Assembly: GCA_020845955.1 (NCBI GenBank)
Contig: JADLEU010000145.1
Location: forward strand, 1 to 41,930
DNA length: 41,930 bases
Source of the DNA: Anaerolineales bacterium
Lineage (GTDB): Bacteria; Chloroflexota; Anaerolineae; Anaerolineales; UBA6663
Direction of reading: 5' to 3'
A program made the position numbers and the translations under genes. The first letter of the stretch is position 1; each line of letters opens with the position of its first letter. Below are positions 15,931-24,415 of this stretch, one piece after another. Under the pieces are notes generated by a model that saw only the letters and a list, made by a program, of their open reading frames with translations, ran no database searches and had not been told where the DNA came from.

Positions 15931-16056
15931 GCTCATCCAGAGAGGCGGAGGGACCGGCCCGATGAAGCCTCGGCAACCTGCACGGCCGGTTGGTGTGCCA
16001 CACACCGGCCGAGCCCCCAAGGTGCCAATTCCGGCAGAGCATTCTGGAAGATGAGG
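15931..16056 (+). promoter_or_regulatory. SAM-I (S-box) riboswitch aptamer of metH operon
   Basis: The conserved core is nearly identical to the metK aptamer: AGAGAGGCGGAGGGACCGG, ATGAAGCCTCGGCAACC, GGTGCCAATTCCGGCAG and TTCTGGAAGATGAG. P1 pairs CTCATC (15932-15937) with GATGAG (16050-16055). The P3 arm is longer than at metK: CGGCCGGT/ACCGGCCG plus an inner GTGT/ACAC. GAGGC (16053-16057) can instead pair with GCCTC (16081-16085) in the terminator arm as antiterminator, so SAM should switch the operon off. Confidence 0.95.
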
Positions 16057-16079
16057 CAGACCGAGCAGGATTGACAGCG

Positions 16080-16110
16080 GGCCTCTCCTTTTGGAAGAGG
16101 CCTTTTGTTT
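16080..16110 (+). terminator. Riboswitch expression-platform terminator (metH)
   Basis: GGCCTCTCC (16080-16088) pairs with GGAAGAGGCC (16093-16102) with one bulged A, followed by TTTTGTTT (16103-16110). It lies 34 bases before the metH start and is the regulated attenuator of the SAM-I switch. Confidence 0.9.
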
Positions 16111-16144
16111 CGGCGCTTGTTTCGATCGGAGGCGCGACACACGC

Positions 16145-19100
16145 ATGGGCAGGTCAATGGACGGATCGCGACGGTATCTCGAGGCGCTGGCGGAGCGCGT
16201 GCTCATCTTTGACGGCGCCATGGGCACCAGCCTGCAGCGCTTTTCGCTCTCGGCGGCCGACTTCGGCGGCGAAACGCTGTGGGGCTGCAACGATAACCTG
16301 GTGATCAGCAAGCCGGCGGTGGTCGAAACCGTGCACGACGGCTTCCTGGCCGCCGGCTGCGATGTGGTGGAAACCTGCACCTTTCGAGCCAACCGGCTGA
16401 CCTTGCGCGAATATGGCCTGCAGGACCAGATCGTGACGCTGAACCGCACGGCGGCGCAGCTGGCGCGGCGCTGCGCCGACCGCTACGCCACGGCCGGCCG
16501 GCCGCGCTTTGTGGCCGGCTCGATCGGCCCCAGCGGCCTGCTGCCCTCCGCCGACGATCCCATGCTGTCGAATATCACTTTTGACGAGCTGGCCGAGGCC
16601 TTTCGCGAGCAAGGGGTGGGCCTGTTGGAAGGCGGCGTGGACGTGCTGCTGATCGAGACTTCGCAGGACATCCTGGAAGTCAAGGCCGCCATCTGGGGGC
16701 TGCGGCAGGCCTGCGCCGGCACGGGCCGGCAGGTGCCGATCCAGGTGCAGGTGACGCTCGACACCACCGGACGCATGCTGCTGGGCACCGATATTGCCGC
16801 CGCGCTGGCCACGCTGGAGCGCCTGGCGATCGACGTGGTCGGCCTAAACTGCTCGACCGGTCCCGAGCACATGCGCGAGCCGATCCGCTACTTGGCGGAG
16901 AATTCCAGCCTGCCAGTGGCCTGCATCCCGAACGCCGGGCTGCCGCTCAACGTGGACGGGCAGGCAGTCTACCCGCTGGAGCCAGAGCCGTTTGCGACGG
17001 AGTTGGCCGAGTTCGTGACCCAGCACGGGGTGAGCACGGTGGGCGGCTGCTGCGGCACGACGCCCGAGCACATCCGGCTGCTGGTGGAGCGCGTGGGCGG
17101 CCGGCGCCAGGCGCCGCGCCCGGCGCTGCCGCTGCCGCTGGTGTCGTCGGCGATCCGGGCCACCGGACTGCAGCAGGCTCCGCCGCCGATGCTGATCGGC
17201 GAACGGCTCAACTCGCAGGGCAGCCGCAAGATGAAGGATTTGCTGCTGGCCGACGACTACGACGGCATGCTGGAGCTGGCGCGCGAGCAGGTGGCCAGCG
17301 GCGCGCACACGCTGGACGTGTGCGTAGCGCTGACCGAGCGCGCCGACGAAGCGGCCCAGATGCGGGCGCTGGTGAAAAAGCTAAGCATGAGCATCGAGGC
17401 CCCGCTGGTGATCGACACCACCGAGCCCGACGTCGTGGCGGCGGCGCTGAAGGCCGCACCCGGCCGCGTGATCGTCAACGCCATCAACATGGAAAACGGC
17501 CGCCAGCGCATCGACGCCGTGGTCCCGCTGGTCAAGGCGCACGGCGCCGCGGTGATCGCCTTGACGATCGACGAAGCGGGGATGGCCAAGACGGCGGCGC
17601 GCAAGCGCGAGGTGGCCGAGAAGGTCTACGCCCTGGTGGTGGGCGAATATGGCCTGCGGCCCGACGCGCTGATCTTCGACGACCTGACCTTCACGCTGGC
17701 GACCGGCGAAGCCGAGTTCGCCAACTCGGCGGTCGAAACCATTGAGGGCCTGCGGCAGATCAAGGCCGGTCTGCCAGGAGTGCTCACGTCGCTGGGCGTC
17801 AGCAACGTTTCCTTCGGCTTCAAGCCGGCGGCGCGGGCGGTACTGAACAGCGTCTTCCTCTACCACTGCGTCCAGGCCGGCCTGGATATGGCCATCGTGA
17901 ACCCCAAGCACATCACGCCCTATGCCGAGATCCCGGCCGAACAGCGCGTCCTGGCCGACGACCTGATCTTCAACCGGCGGCCCGAGGCCCTGGCGCGCTT
18001 CATCAGCTTCTTCGAGGCGGTCAACCTGCCGACGGCTGAAGCGGTGGACGAGCTGGATGGCATGACGGCCGAGCAGCGCGTGCACTGGCGCATTCTGCAC
18101 CGCAAGAAGGACCAGGTGGAGGCCGACTTGGACGAGATCCTGGAACGGCTGGTGCGCCAGGCTGGCGGGGTGGCGGACTTCCGGCGCCAGCCCGGCTACG
18201 TTTACCCCAACGCGGACACCTCGCGCGCCGTGGTGCAGGTGCTCAACCAGGTGCTGCTGCCGGCCATGAAAGAAGTCGGCGACAAGTTCGGCGCCGGCGA
18301 GCTGATCCTGCCCTTCGTACTGCAGTCGGCCGAGGTGATGAAGAAGGCCGTGGCCCACGTCGAGCGCTTCTTGGAGCGGCAGGAAGGCGTGACCAAGGGC
18401 AAGGTGGTGCTGGCCACGGTTTACGGCGACGTGCACGACATCGGCAAGAACCTGGTGAAGACCATCCTGGCCAACAACGGCTACACCGTCTTCGACCTGG
18501 GCAAGCAGGCGCCGGCCAACGTCATCATCGACAAGGCGGTAGAAGTGGGCGCCGATGCCATCGGCTTGAGCGCGCTGCTGGTCAGCACCTCCAAGCAGAT
18601 GCCGCTGGTCGTTCAGGAGCTGCAGCGGCGCGGGCTGGCTATCCCGGTGCTCATCGGCGGCGCGGCCATCAACCGCAAGTTCGGCCGCCGCATCCTGTTC
18701 GTGGACGCCGAGCAGCAGAGGCCGTACGCGCCGGGTGTGTACTACTGCAAGGACGCTTTCGAGGGCCTGGAGACGATGGACCGCCTGCAAGACCCCGCGC
18801 AGCGGGCGGAATTTGTGAGCCGGGTTCAGCAGGCGGCGGCGCGCGAGGTCAGCCAGCAGGCCGCCACGGGCCCGCGGCCCGCGCCGGGCGCCCGCTCAGC
18901 GGTGGCCCAGCGCCGGGCGCAGATCCCGGCGCCGGCCGTGTGGGGACCGCGCGTGATCGAGCGCATGCCGCTCGAGCTGGTGTTCGAGTGTCTCGACCAG
19001 GATGAGCTCTTCCGGCTCTCGTGGGGGGCCAAGAACGCGCACGGCGCCGAATGGGAGCGGCTGCGCGGCGAGTTTGAGGCGCGGCTGGCCGCGATGAAGC

Positions 19101-19735
19101 GCGCGGCCCTGGCGCAGGCGTGGTTTGCGCCGCGGGCCGTCTACGGGTTCTGGCCGGCGCAGTCTGAAGGCGACGACCTGCTGATCTACGACGCCGCCTC
19201 CGCTCAGAATGGCGGCGGGCTGCGCGCGCTGGCCCGCTTTACTTTCCCACGCCAGCCCGGCCAGGATGTCTTGTGCCTGGCGGACTACTTTGCGCCGGTC
19301 GACTCCGGGGTGATCGACGTCGCCGCCTTCCAGGTGGTGACGGTTGGGCCGCGGGCTACCGAGCGCTTCGACCGCCTGCAGGCCAGCCACGCCTACACCG
19401 ACGCGTATTTCTTTCACGGCCTGGCCGTGCAGACGGCCGAGGCCACGGCGGAATACGTGCACCGCCACCTGCGGCGCGAGCTGGCGATCGCTCCGGGCCG
19501 AGGCAAGCGGTACTCGTGGGGCTATCCGGCCATCCCAGAGTTGGACGATCACCGCAAGGTGTTCGACCTGCTGCCGGCCAAGCAGGCGCTGGGCATGGCG
19601 CTGAGCCCGGCCTGCCAACTGATCCCCGAGCAATCCACCGCCGCGATCGTGGTGCATCATCCCGAGGCGCGCTACTTCACCATCGGCGGCAGCCGGATCG
19701 AGCAGCTCGAGCGGGAGATGAGCAAGCTGGAGTAG
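16145..19735 (+). CDS. metH: Cobalamin-dependent methionine synthase
   Basis: MetH moves a methyl group from 5-methyltetrahydrofolate to homocysteine through cobalamin. All modules are present in the 1196 residues: homocysteine/zinc domain about 1-320 (GAMGTSLQ, NCSTGPEHM, GGCCGTTPEH near 300); pterin-binding domain about 348-620 (LIGERLNSQG); B12 cap and Rossmann domain about 630-880 with the cobalamin-lower-ligand motif DVHDIG near 762; and the AdoMet reactivation domain about 920-1196 (RYSWGYPAIPELDD, PEQSTAAIVVHHPEA). ATG 16145 is preceded by GGAGG; an ATG at 16157 is possible. SAM-I control and co-transcription with the next gene complete a methionine-regeneration operon. Confidence 0.97.
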   Translation: MGRSMDGSRRYLEALAERVLIFDGAMGTSLQRFSLSAADFGGETLWGCNDNLVISKPAVVETVHDGFLAAGCDVVETCTFRANRLTLREYGLQDQIVTLNRTAAQLARRCADRYATAGRPRFVAGSIGPSGLLPSADDPMLSNITFDELAEAFREQGVGLLEGGVDVLLIETSQDILEVKAAIWGLRQACAGTGRQVPIQVQVTLDTTGRMLLGTDIAAALATLERLAIDVVGLNCSTGPEHMREPIRYLAENSSLPVACIPNAGLPLNVDGQAVYPLEPEPFATELAEFVTQHGVSTVGGCCGTTPEHIRLLVERVGGRRQAPRPALPLPLVSSAIRATGLQQAPPPMLIGERLNSQGSRKMKDLLLADDYDGMLELAREQVASGAHTLDVCVALTERADEAAQMRALVKKLSMSIEAPLVIDTTEPDVVAAALKAAPGRVIVNAINMENGRQRIDAVVPLVKAHGAAVIALTIDEAGMAKTAARKREVAEKVYALVVGEYGLRPDALIFDDLTFTLATGEAEFANSAVETIEGLRQIKAGLPGVLTSLGVSNVSFGFKPAARAVLNSVFLYHCVQAGLDMAIVNPKHITPYAEIPAEQRVLADDLIFNRRPEALARFISFFEAVNLPTAEAVDELDGMTAEQRVHWRILHRKKDQVEADLDEILERLVRQAGGVADFRRQPGYVYPNADTSRAVVQVLNQVLLPAMKEVGDKFGAGELILPFVLQSAEVMKKAVAHVERFLERQEGVTKGKVVLATVYGDVHDIGKNLVKTILANNGYTVFDLGKQAPANVIIDKAVEVGADAIGLSALLVSTSKQMPLVVQELQRRGLAIPVLIGGAAINRKFGRRILFVDAEQQRPYAPGVYYCKDAFEGLETMDRLQDPAQRAEFVSRVQQAAAREVSQQAATGPRPAPGARSAVAQRRAQIPAPAVWGPRVIERMPLELVFECLDQDELFRLSWGAKNAHGAEWERLRGEFEARLAAMKRAALAQAWFAPRAVYGFWPAQSEGDDLLIYDAASAQNGGGLRALARFTFPRQPGQDVLCLADYFAPVDSGVIDVAAFQVVTVGPRATERFDRLQASHAYTDAYFFHGLAVQTAEATAEYVHRHLRRELAIAPGRGKRYSWGYPAIPELDDHRKVFDLLPAKQALGMALSPACQLIPEQSTAAIVVHHPEARYFTIGGSRIEQLEREMSKLE

Positions 19736-19744
19736 GTCTGTCCA

Positions 19745-21628
19745 ATGATGACACCGTTGCTGCTTGAGCGGCTGAACCGCGGACCGCTTCTGGCCGATGG
19801 GGCCATGGGCACCATGCTGCACGCGCGCGGCGTGCCCTTTGCCGACAGTTTCGACGCCCTCAACCTCAGCCGGCCGGCGCTGGTGGCGGAGATCCACCGC
19901 GCCTACATCGAGGCCGGGACGGAAATCGTCGCTACCAATACCTTTGGCGCCAATCGCTACAAGCTCGGCCAGCACGGCCTGGCCGGCCAGGCGCGTGACG
20001 TCAACGCGGCCGGCGTCGCGCTGGCGCGACGCGTAATCGCCGCGACCTATAAGGAAGTGCTCGTGGCGGGGAGCGTGGGGCCGCTGGGGGTGCGGCTGGC
20101 GCCGTTTGGCCGCGTGAAGTCTGAGCAAGCCTACGCCGCCTTTCACGAGCAGATCGCGGCCTTGGTCGAGAGCGGCGTCGACCTGGTCCTGATCGAGACG
20201 ATGAGCGACCTGTTCGAGATGGCCGAGGCCGTGCGGGCGGCCCGGCTGGTGGGGCGGGCGCCGGTGGCGGCCAGCATGACGTTCACGCGCGACGACCGCA
20301 CGCTGCTAGGCGACACCCCGGCCAAGGTGGGCGAGGCGCTGGCGCGGCTGGGCGTCGACTTCGTCGGCGTCAACTGCTCGGGCGGCCCGGCCCAAGTGCT
20401 GCGAATCCTGCAGGCGCTGCGGCGGGCCGCGCCAGACGCCCGCCTGCTGGTCAAACCCAATGCGGGCTGGCCCGAGCACGTTGGCGGCCGGATCATGTAC
20501 CCCGCCACGCCCGAGTATTTCGGTGAGTACGCGTTGGCGTTTGTGGCGGCCGGGGCCAGCATTGTGGGCGGCTGCTGCGGCACCACGCCCGACCACATTG
20601 CCGCGATGCGCCAGGCGCTGGACGCGCCAGCGCAGCCGCAGCTGGAGGCCGGCCTGGCGCTGACCCGCGAGGTGGAGCGGCGCGAGGACGGCAGGGCGGC
20701 CGACGCGCCCACCGCCCTGGCCGAGAAGCTGGCCGCCGGCAAATTCGTGGTGGGGGTGGAGGTGGACCCGCCGCGCGGGTTCAGCCCTCACAAGCTCCTG
20801 GCAGGGGCGCACCTGCTGGCCGAGGCCGGAGCGGACATTATCAACGTCGCCGATTCGCCCATGGCGCGCATGCGCATGTCGGCCTGGGCCGTGGCGCACC
20901 TGATCCAGCGCGAGGTGAAGCTGGAGACGGTGCTGCACTTTCCCACTCGCGGCCGGAACCTGCTGCGGGTGCAGGGCGACTTGCTGGCGGCGCATGCCCT
21001 GGGGGTGCGTAACGTTTTCGTCGTGATGGGCGATCCGACGGCGATCGGCGACTACCCCAACGCCATGGACAACTATGACCTGGTGCCGTCGGGCCTGATC
21101 AAGCTCATCAAACAGGGCTTCAACGCCGGGGTGGATCACTCGGGGGCCGATATCGGCCAGCCGACTTCTTTCCTGGTGGGGTGTGCCCTCAACCTGGCCG
21201 CGGTCGACCTGGACAAGGAGGTCAAAACGCTGCACCGGAAGATCGCGGCCGGCGCCGACTTCGCGTTGACCCAGCCGCTGTACGAAGCCGCTCCGGCGCG
21301 CGCCTTTCTCCAACGCTACGCCCAGGCCCATGGGCCGCTGCGGCTGCCGCTCCTGGTGGGGGTGCTGCCACTCTACAACGCGCGGCACGCGGCCTTCCTG
21401 CACAACGAGGTGCCGGGGATCGCGATCCCGGCGGCGCTGCGGGAGCGCATGGCGGCGGCCGGCGAGCAGGGCCCGGCCGAGGGCGTGCGCCAGGCCGTGG
21501 CGCTGCTGGCCGAGCTGCGCGGCGTGGTTCAGGGCGCCTACCTGATGCCGCCGTTTGGGCGCTATGACCTGGCCGCGGAGATCCTCGACAGCGTGCGCGC
21601 AGGCGCCGGGCAGGCAGCGCGCCGCTAG
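19745..21628 (+). CDS. Fused homocysteine S-methyltransferase / methylenetetrahydrofolate reductase
   Basis: A 627-residue bifunctional protein of the YitJ type. Residues 1-295 are a homocysteine methyltransferase with the zinc-cysteine motifs NCSGGP and GGCCGTTPDH; residues about 330-620 are a MetF-like TIM barrel (VGVEVDPPRG, FPTRGRN, NVFVVMGDP, DFALTQPLYE). The reductase half makes 5-methyltetrahydrofolate, the methyl donor for MetH, while the N-terminal half may use another donor such as S-methylmethionine. It starts nine bases after metH, with ATG 19745 or 19748. With MetH upstream, the operon encodes two homocysteine-methylating modules and the methyl-folate supply. Confidence 0.93.
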   Translation: MMTPLLLERLNRGPLLADGAMGTMLHARGVPFADSFDALNLSRPALVAEIHRAYIEAGTEIVATNTFGANRYKLGQHGLAGQARDVNAAGVALARRVIAATYKEVLVAGSVGPLGVRLAPFGRVKSEQAYAAFHEQIAALVESGVDLVLIETMSDLFEMAEAVRAARLVGRAPVAASMTFTRDDRTLLGDTPAKVGEALARLGVDFVGVNCSGGPAQVLRILQALRRAAPDARLLVKPNAGWPEHVGGRIMYPATPEYFGEYALAFVAAGASIVGGCCGTTPDHIAAMRQALDAPAQPQLEAGLALTREVERREDGRAADAPTALAEKLAAGKFVVGVEVDPPRGFSPHKLLAGAHLLAEAGADIINVADSPMARMRMSAWAVAHLIQREVKLETVLHFPTRGRNLLRVQGDLLAAHALGVRNVFVVMGDPTAIGDYPNAMDNYDLVPSGLIKLIKQGFNAGVDHSGADIGQPTSFLVGCALNLAAVDLDKEVKTLHRKIAAGADFALTQPLYEAAPARAFLQRYAQAHGPLRLPLLVGVLPLYNARHAAFLHNEVPGIAIPAALRERMAAAGEQGPAEGVRQAVALLAELRGVVQGAYLMPPFGRYDLAAEILDSVRAGAGQAARR

Positions 21629-21641
21629 AGCTGGAGCCGCC

Positions 21642-22199
21642 TTACCGCTGGCGGCTGGGCAGCCAGGCGCCCAGCAGGGCCGTGGCGCTGCCTAGCACGG
21701 CCCCGGCCAGGATCATAGCCAGCCCCGCAGCCGTGAGCCAATAGCCTCGCTCAAGGGTGAAGGCCTCGCCGGCGAGCCCCGAGAAGAGACCCAACTCGCT
21801 TTCCAACTGGCTCTGCGCGGCGCGCAGGCTGGTGTAGACCACCACCAGCGGCGCCGCGGCGGCCACGGCCAGCAGTCCCACCAGTCCCGACGCCAATATC
21901 AAGGCGACCGGCGGTACGCGGCGCCAGGCGGCCAAGGGGACGATGCTGAGCGCGATCCCCAGGCAGCCGATGGCCAGGAAGGGCACGAGATAGATCCACG
22001 CCAGGTTCTGCCCCTGCGGACCGGGCTGCCCCGCGATCTGCAGGCCGCTCAACGGTTGGCCGGCGCAGGACGCCCAGGGCAGGAGGAAGCCGATGAGGGC
22101 CAGCACCGCGCCCAGCATGCTCAGCGCGCCGCCGGCGATAGGGCCACCGCGCCCGACGGCGTTCTTGGGTGTCAGCCAGGCATCGCTCTCAGACGGCAT
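21642..22199 (-). CDS. Four-helix membrane protein, unknown
   Basis: A 185-residue protein with four hydrophobic helices: LSMLGAVLALIGFLLPWASC, IYLVPFLAIGCLGIALSIV, VALILASGLVGLLAVAAAAP and an Ala/Gly/Leu-rich last helix near 157-180. A 45-residue Gly/Gln-rich loop after helix one is probably extracytoplasmic. I do not recognise the family; such proteins are common beside FHA genes. The ATG at 22199 has GCGAGG upstream and avoids a long low-complexity extension. Its end is 13 bases from the convergent HMT/MTHFR stop. It lies 95 bases downstream of the FHA gene stop, separated by a hairpin. Confidence 0.7.
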   Translation of the reverse strand: MPSESDAWLTPKNAVGRGGPIAGGALSMLGAVLALIGFLLPWASCAGQPLSGLQIAGQPGPQGQNLAWIYLVPFLAIGCLGIALSIVPLAAWRRVPPVALILASGLVGLLAVAAAAPLVVVYTSLRAAQSQLESELGLFSGLAGEAFTLERGYWLTAAGLAMILAGAVLGSATALLGAWLPSRQR

Positions 22200-22235
22200 G
22201 GCGGCCTCGCGGGGTGTGGATCTAATGATGACGAA

Positions 22236-22259
22236 ACAGGCCCTCGCGGGAGGGCCTGT
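22236..22259 (-). terminator. Stem-loop between FHA gene and membrane-protein gene
   Basis: ACAGGCCCTC (22236-22245) and GAGGGCCTGT (22250-22259) form a perfect ten-base-pair stem with a four-base loop. Read on the minus strand it is followed by TTCGTCATCATT, a modest T-rich tail, 35 bases after the FHA stop. It probably terminates or attenuates the FHA transcript. Confidence 0.65.
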
Positions 22260-22293
22260 CGGCGAAGGCTGCTGGTTGACAGGTGGGCGTTGC

Positions 22294-22971
22294 CTACAAG
22301 CCCAGCATCGTCCTGATGGCGCCGAGGTTGGTCCACACGACCGCCAGGAGGCCGATGCAGCCGCACAGCGCCAGGCAGCCGCAGCCAATCCCCACGTACC
22401 GCATGGTATTGTCTCGTTTTGGGGCCGGCGGCGGGGCTGGCGGCGGCGGGGCCGGCGGCGGCAGCGGACTGCCGCCGGTGCTCAAGCTGATGGGCTCGGG
22501 TGCGGGCGGCGGCGCCATGGGTGGCATGGTGGCCGGTTCAGAAATGACTGGCTCGGCCATGGTCGACAGCGACGCTGGCTCAGGTTCGGGCGGCGGCGCC
22601 ATCATCGGTTCGCCCGCCACGTGTGGCGGCAGCCCCGCGGCCACGACTGTCGCGCCAGCATCGGCCACCTGGTTGAATTCGAGCACAATCGTCTCGCCCA
22701 GACCGACGACATCGCCTGGGTTCAGCAGTTTCGGACCAATCAGCCGCTGGCCATTGACAAAGGTGCCGTTGGTGCTGGCCAGATCCTCGATCAAGTAGCC
22801 GCCCGATTGGGCGGTCAGGCGGGCGTGATTGCGCGACACCTCGGCATCGTTCAGGACGACGTCGTTATTGACATCACGCCCAATGGTCAGCACATCCTTG
22901 CCCAGCTCGTAGATTTTGCCCGGCGCCGGCCCTTGCCGGACAGTCAGCCGACTACTGCCTGTGGACTGCAT
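22294..22971 (-). CDS. FHA-domain protein with C-terminal membrane anchor
   Basis: A 225-residue protein. Residues about 8-105 are a forkhead-associated domain that binds phosphothreonine peptides, with TIGRD, EVSRNHARL and DLASTNGTFVNG containing the usual Gly-Arg, Ser-Arg-xx-His and Asn-Gly contacts. A Pro/Ala/Glu-rich linker (about 110-187) leads to a single C-terminal transmembrane helix rich in Gly and Cys (YVGIGCGCLALCGCIG). The FHA domain is expected on the cytoplasmic side. It implies Ser/Thr kinase signalling, but no such kinase is in the window. AAGGAGG five bases before the ATG and a good promoter (23022-23050) support it. Confidence 0.92.
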   Translation of the reverse strand: MQSTGSSRLTVRQGPAPGKIYELGKDVLTIGRDVNNDVVLNDAEVSRNHARLTAQSGGYLIEDLASTNGTFVNGQRLIGPKLLNPGDVVGLGETIVLEFNQVADAGATVVAAGLPPHVAGEPMMAPPPEPEPASLSTMAEPVISEPATMPPMAPPPAPEPISLSTGGSPLPPPAPPPPAPPPAPKRDNTMRYVGIGCGCLALCGCIGLLAVVWTNLGAIRTMLGL

Positions 22972-23021
22972 ATCGCCTCCTTAGCGGTGGACGCTCTGGT
23001 TTGCAGGGCGCAATGTCCCGG

Positions 23022-23050
23022 AGTATAGACGGACTAAGCATCAATGGCAA
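23022..23050 (-). promoter_or_regulatory. FHA gene promoter
   Basis: Reading leftward, TTGCCA (23050-23045) and TATACT (23027-23022) are separated by exactly 17 bases. Transcription should start near 23015, giving a leader of about 45 bases. It sits right after the NfeD stop, so the FHA gene can be expressed independently. Confidence 0.7.
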
Positions 23051-23058
23051 CTGGGAAA

Positions 23059-24372
23059 TTAGCCCTTTTTAAGGTGAACGAGCACACGCAGGCCGCGCAC
23101 GGCAGCCACGACGACCTTCTGGCCGGGCTCGAGCGCGCCGGCGGCAGGGTCTTCTGGCTCGGCTGACCACAACTCGCCAGCGACCTGGACCGAGGTGGGG
23201 GTGCGCACCTCGCCTACCTGCCCGACCAGGCTCTCGACGCCGACGACCACCGGCCGGCGCTGAGCGCGCAGGGCAAAGGTCATGATCGTGATGACGCCGG
23301 CAGCCAAGGCCAGGGCGGTGCCGATCACCAGGGGCACGCTGACGCGGAAGAACACTGGCGAGCCGGGCGAGTTGAACAGCACCAGGGCGCCGATGATGAG
23401 CGAGCCGACACCGGCCGCCGCCAGCCCGCCATGGGTCGGCGTGTTAACTTCCATGATGAAGAGCACGAAGGCCAGACCGATGAAGATGATGCCGAACCAG
23501 TTGACGGGCAGCACCCCCAGCCCATAAAAGGCCAGTAGCAGCGCCACCAGGCCCGCGAAGCCGGCGACCCAGCCGCCCGGGCTGGACAGCTCCACCAGGA
23601 TCAGCAGCGGGCCAAGCGAGAGCAGCAGGAAAACGACGTTGGGGTTGGTGAGCAGGTTGAGCAGGCTCTCGATGAAGGTCATGGGGACATCGCTGACCGA
23701 CAGGCCGGCCGTCTGCAAGACCCGCTCGCCGTCGTCCAGGCGGACGGTGAAGCCATCCAACTGCTGCAGCAGGTCGGGCACGTCGTCGGCCATGAAGTCG
23801 ATCATGCCGGCCGCATAGGCTTCGGCCACGGTGGCGGCCTTGGCGCTGTCGATGGCGCTCTCCGCCAGGGCGATGGCCTGCGGGGGGCGGTGGGCGGCCA
23901 GGACGCGCACCTTGGCCTTGAGATCCTCTTTGATTTTGGCCGAGAGCGTTTCGTCGAGGTCTTCGCCCTGCCCGCCCACCGGGCTGGCCGCCCCGATGAC
24001 GGTTTCGGGCGCCATGGCCGAGGCGTGCCCGGCCAGGGTAATGATGGTCCCGGCACTGCCGGCCGTGGCGCCGCGCGGCGCCACAAAGACCACTACCGGC
24101 ACTTCGCTGGCACGGATCTGGGCCACCAGCTGGTCCATCAAGTCGAGCTGGCCGCCGGGGGTGTTGAGGCGCAGGATGACGACCTCGGCGTTGGCGCGGT
24201 CGGCCTGGCCGAGGCCGCGTTCCAAGTAAAGCGAGTGGACTGCCGTCAGCGGGCCATCGATCGTCAACACCAAGGCCCCGCCGGATTGGGCAGCAGCGCT
24301 GCCCACCAGGGTAAGCGCCAGGAGGGCGGCCAGCAGGCAGGCGGCGAAGCGGCGGCTAAGGGCAGTCGGCAT
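23059..24372 (-). CDS. nfeD: ClpP-NfeD family membrane serine protease
   Basis: A 437-residue NfeD1-type protein: signal peptide 1-28, a ClpP-like protease domain about 33-215, four or more membrane helices about 238-370, and a C-terminal OB-fold NfeD domain about 375-437 (GQVGEVRTPTSV). The catalytic serine is S106 in GATAGSAGT and lysines near 146-154 could supply the general base, as in the archaeal 1510-N protease. Relatives cleave membrane proteins, often stomatin-type partners, but no stomatin gene is adjacent. GGGAA precedes the ATG. It is divergent from the phospholipase C-like gene over 43 bases. Confidence 0.92.
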   Translation of the reverse strand: MPTALSRRFAACLLAALLALTLVGSAAAQSGGALVLTIDGPLTAVHSLYLERGLGQADRANAEVVILRLNTPGGQLDLMDQLVAQIRASEVPVVVFVAPRGATAGSAGTIITLAGHASAMAPETVIGAASPVGGQGEDLDETLSAKIKEDLKAKVRVLAAHRPPQAIALAESAIDSAKAATVAEAYAAGMIDFMADDVPDLLQQLDGFTVRLDDGERVLQTAGLSVSDVPMTFIESLLNLLTNPNVVFLLLSLGPLLILVELSSPGGWVAGFAGLVALLLAFYGLGVLPVNWFGIIFIGLAFVLFIMEVNTPTHGGLAAAGVGSLIIGALVLFNSPGSPVFFRVSVPLVIGTALALAAGVITIMTFALRAQRRPVVVGVESLVGQVGEVRTPTSVQVAGELWSAEPEDPAAGALEPGQKVVVAAVRGLRVLVHLKKG

Positions 24373-24388
24373 ATTTCCCTCGACTCCG

Positions 24389-24396
24389 ATTATACT
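24389..24396. promoter_or_regulatory. Overlapping divergent -10 elements
   Basis: TATACT on the plus strand (24391-24396) and TATAAT on the minus strand (24394-24389) share four bases in the 43-base gap between divergent genes. Neither has a good -35. The plus start would leave a leader of about 13 bases. Confidence 0.45.
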
Positions 24397-24415
24397 GGCT
24401 TTATCCTAACCGCCT

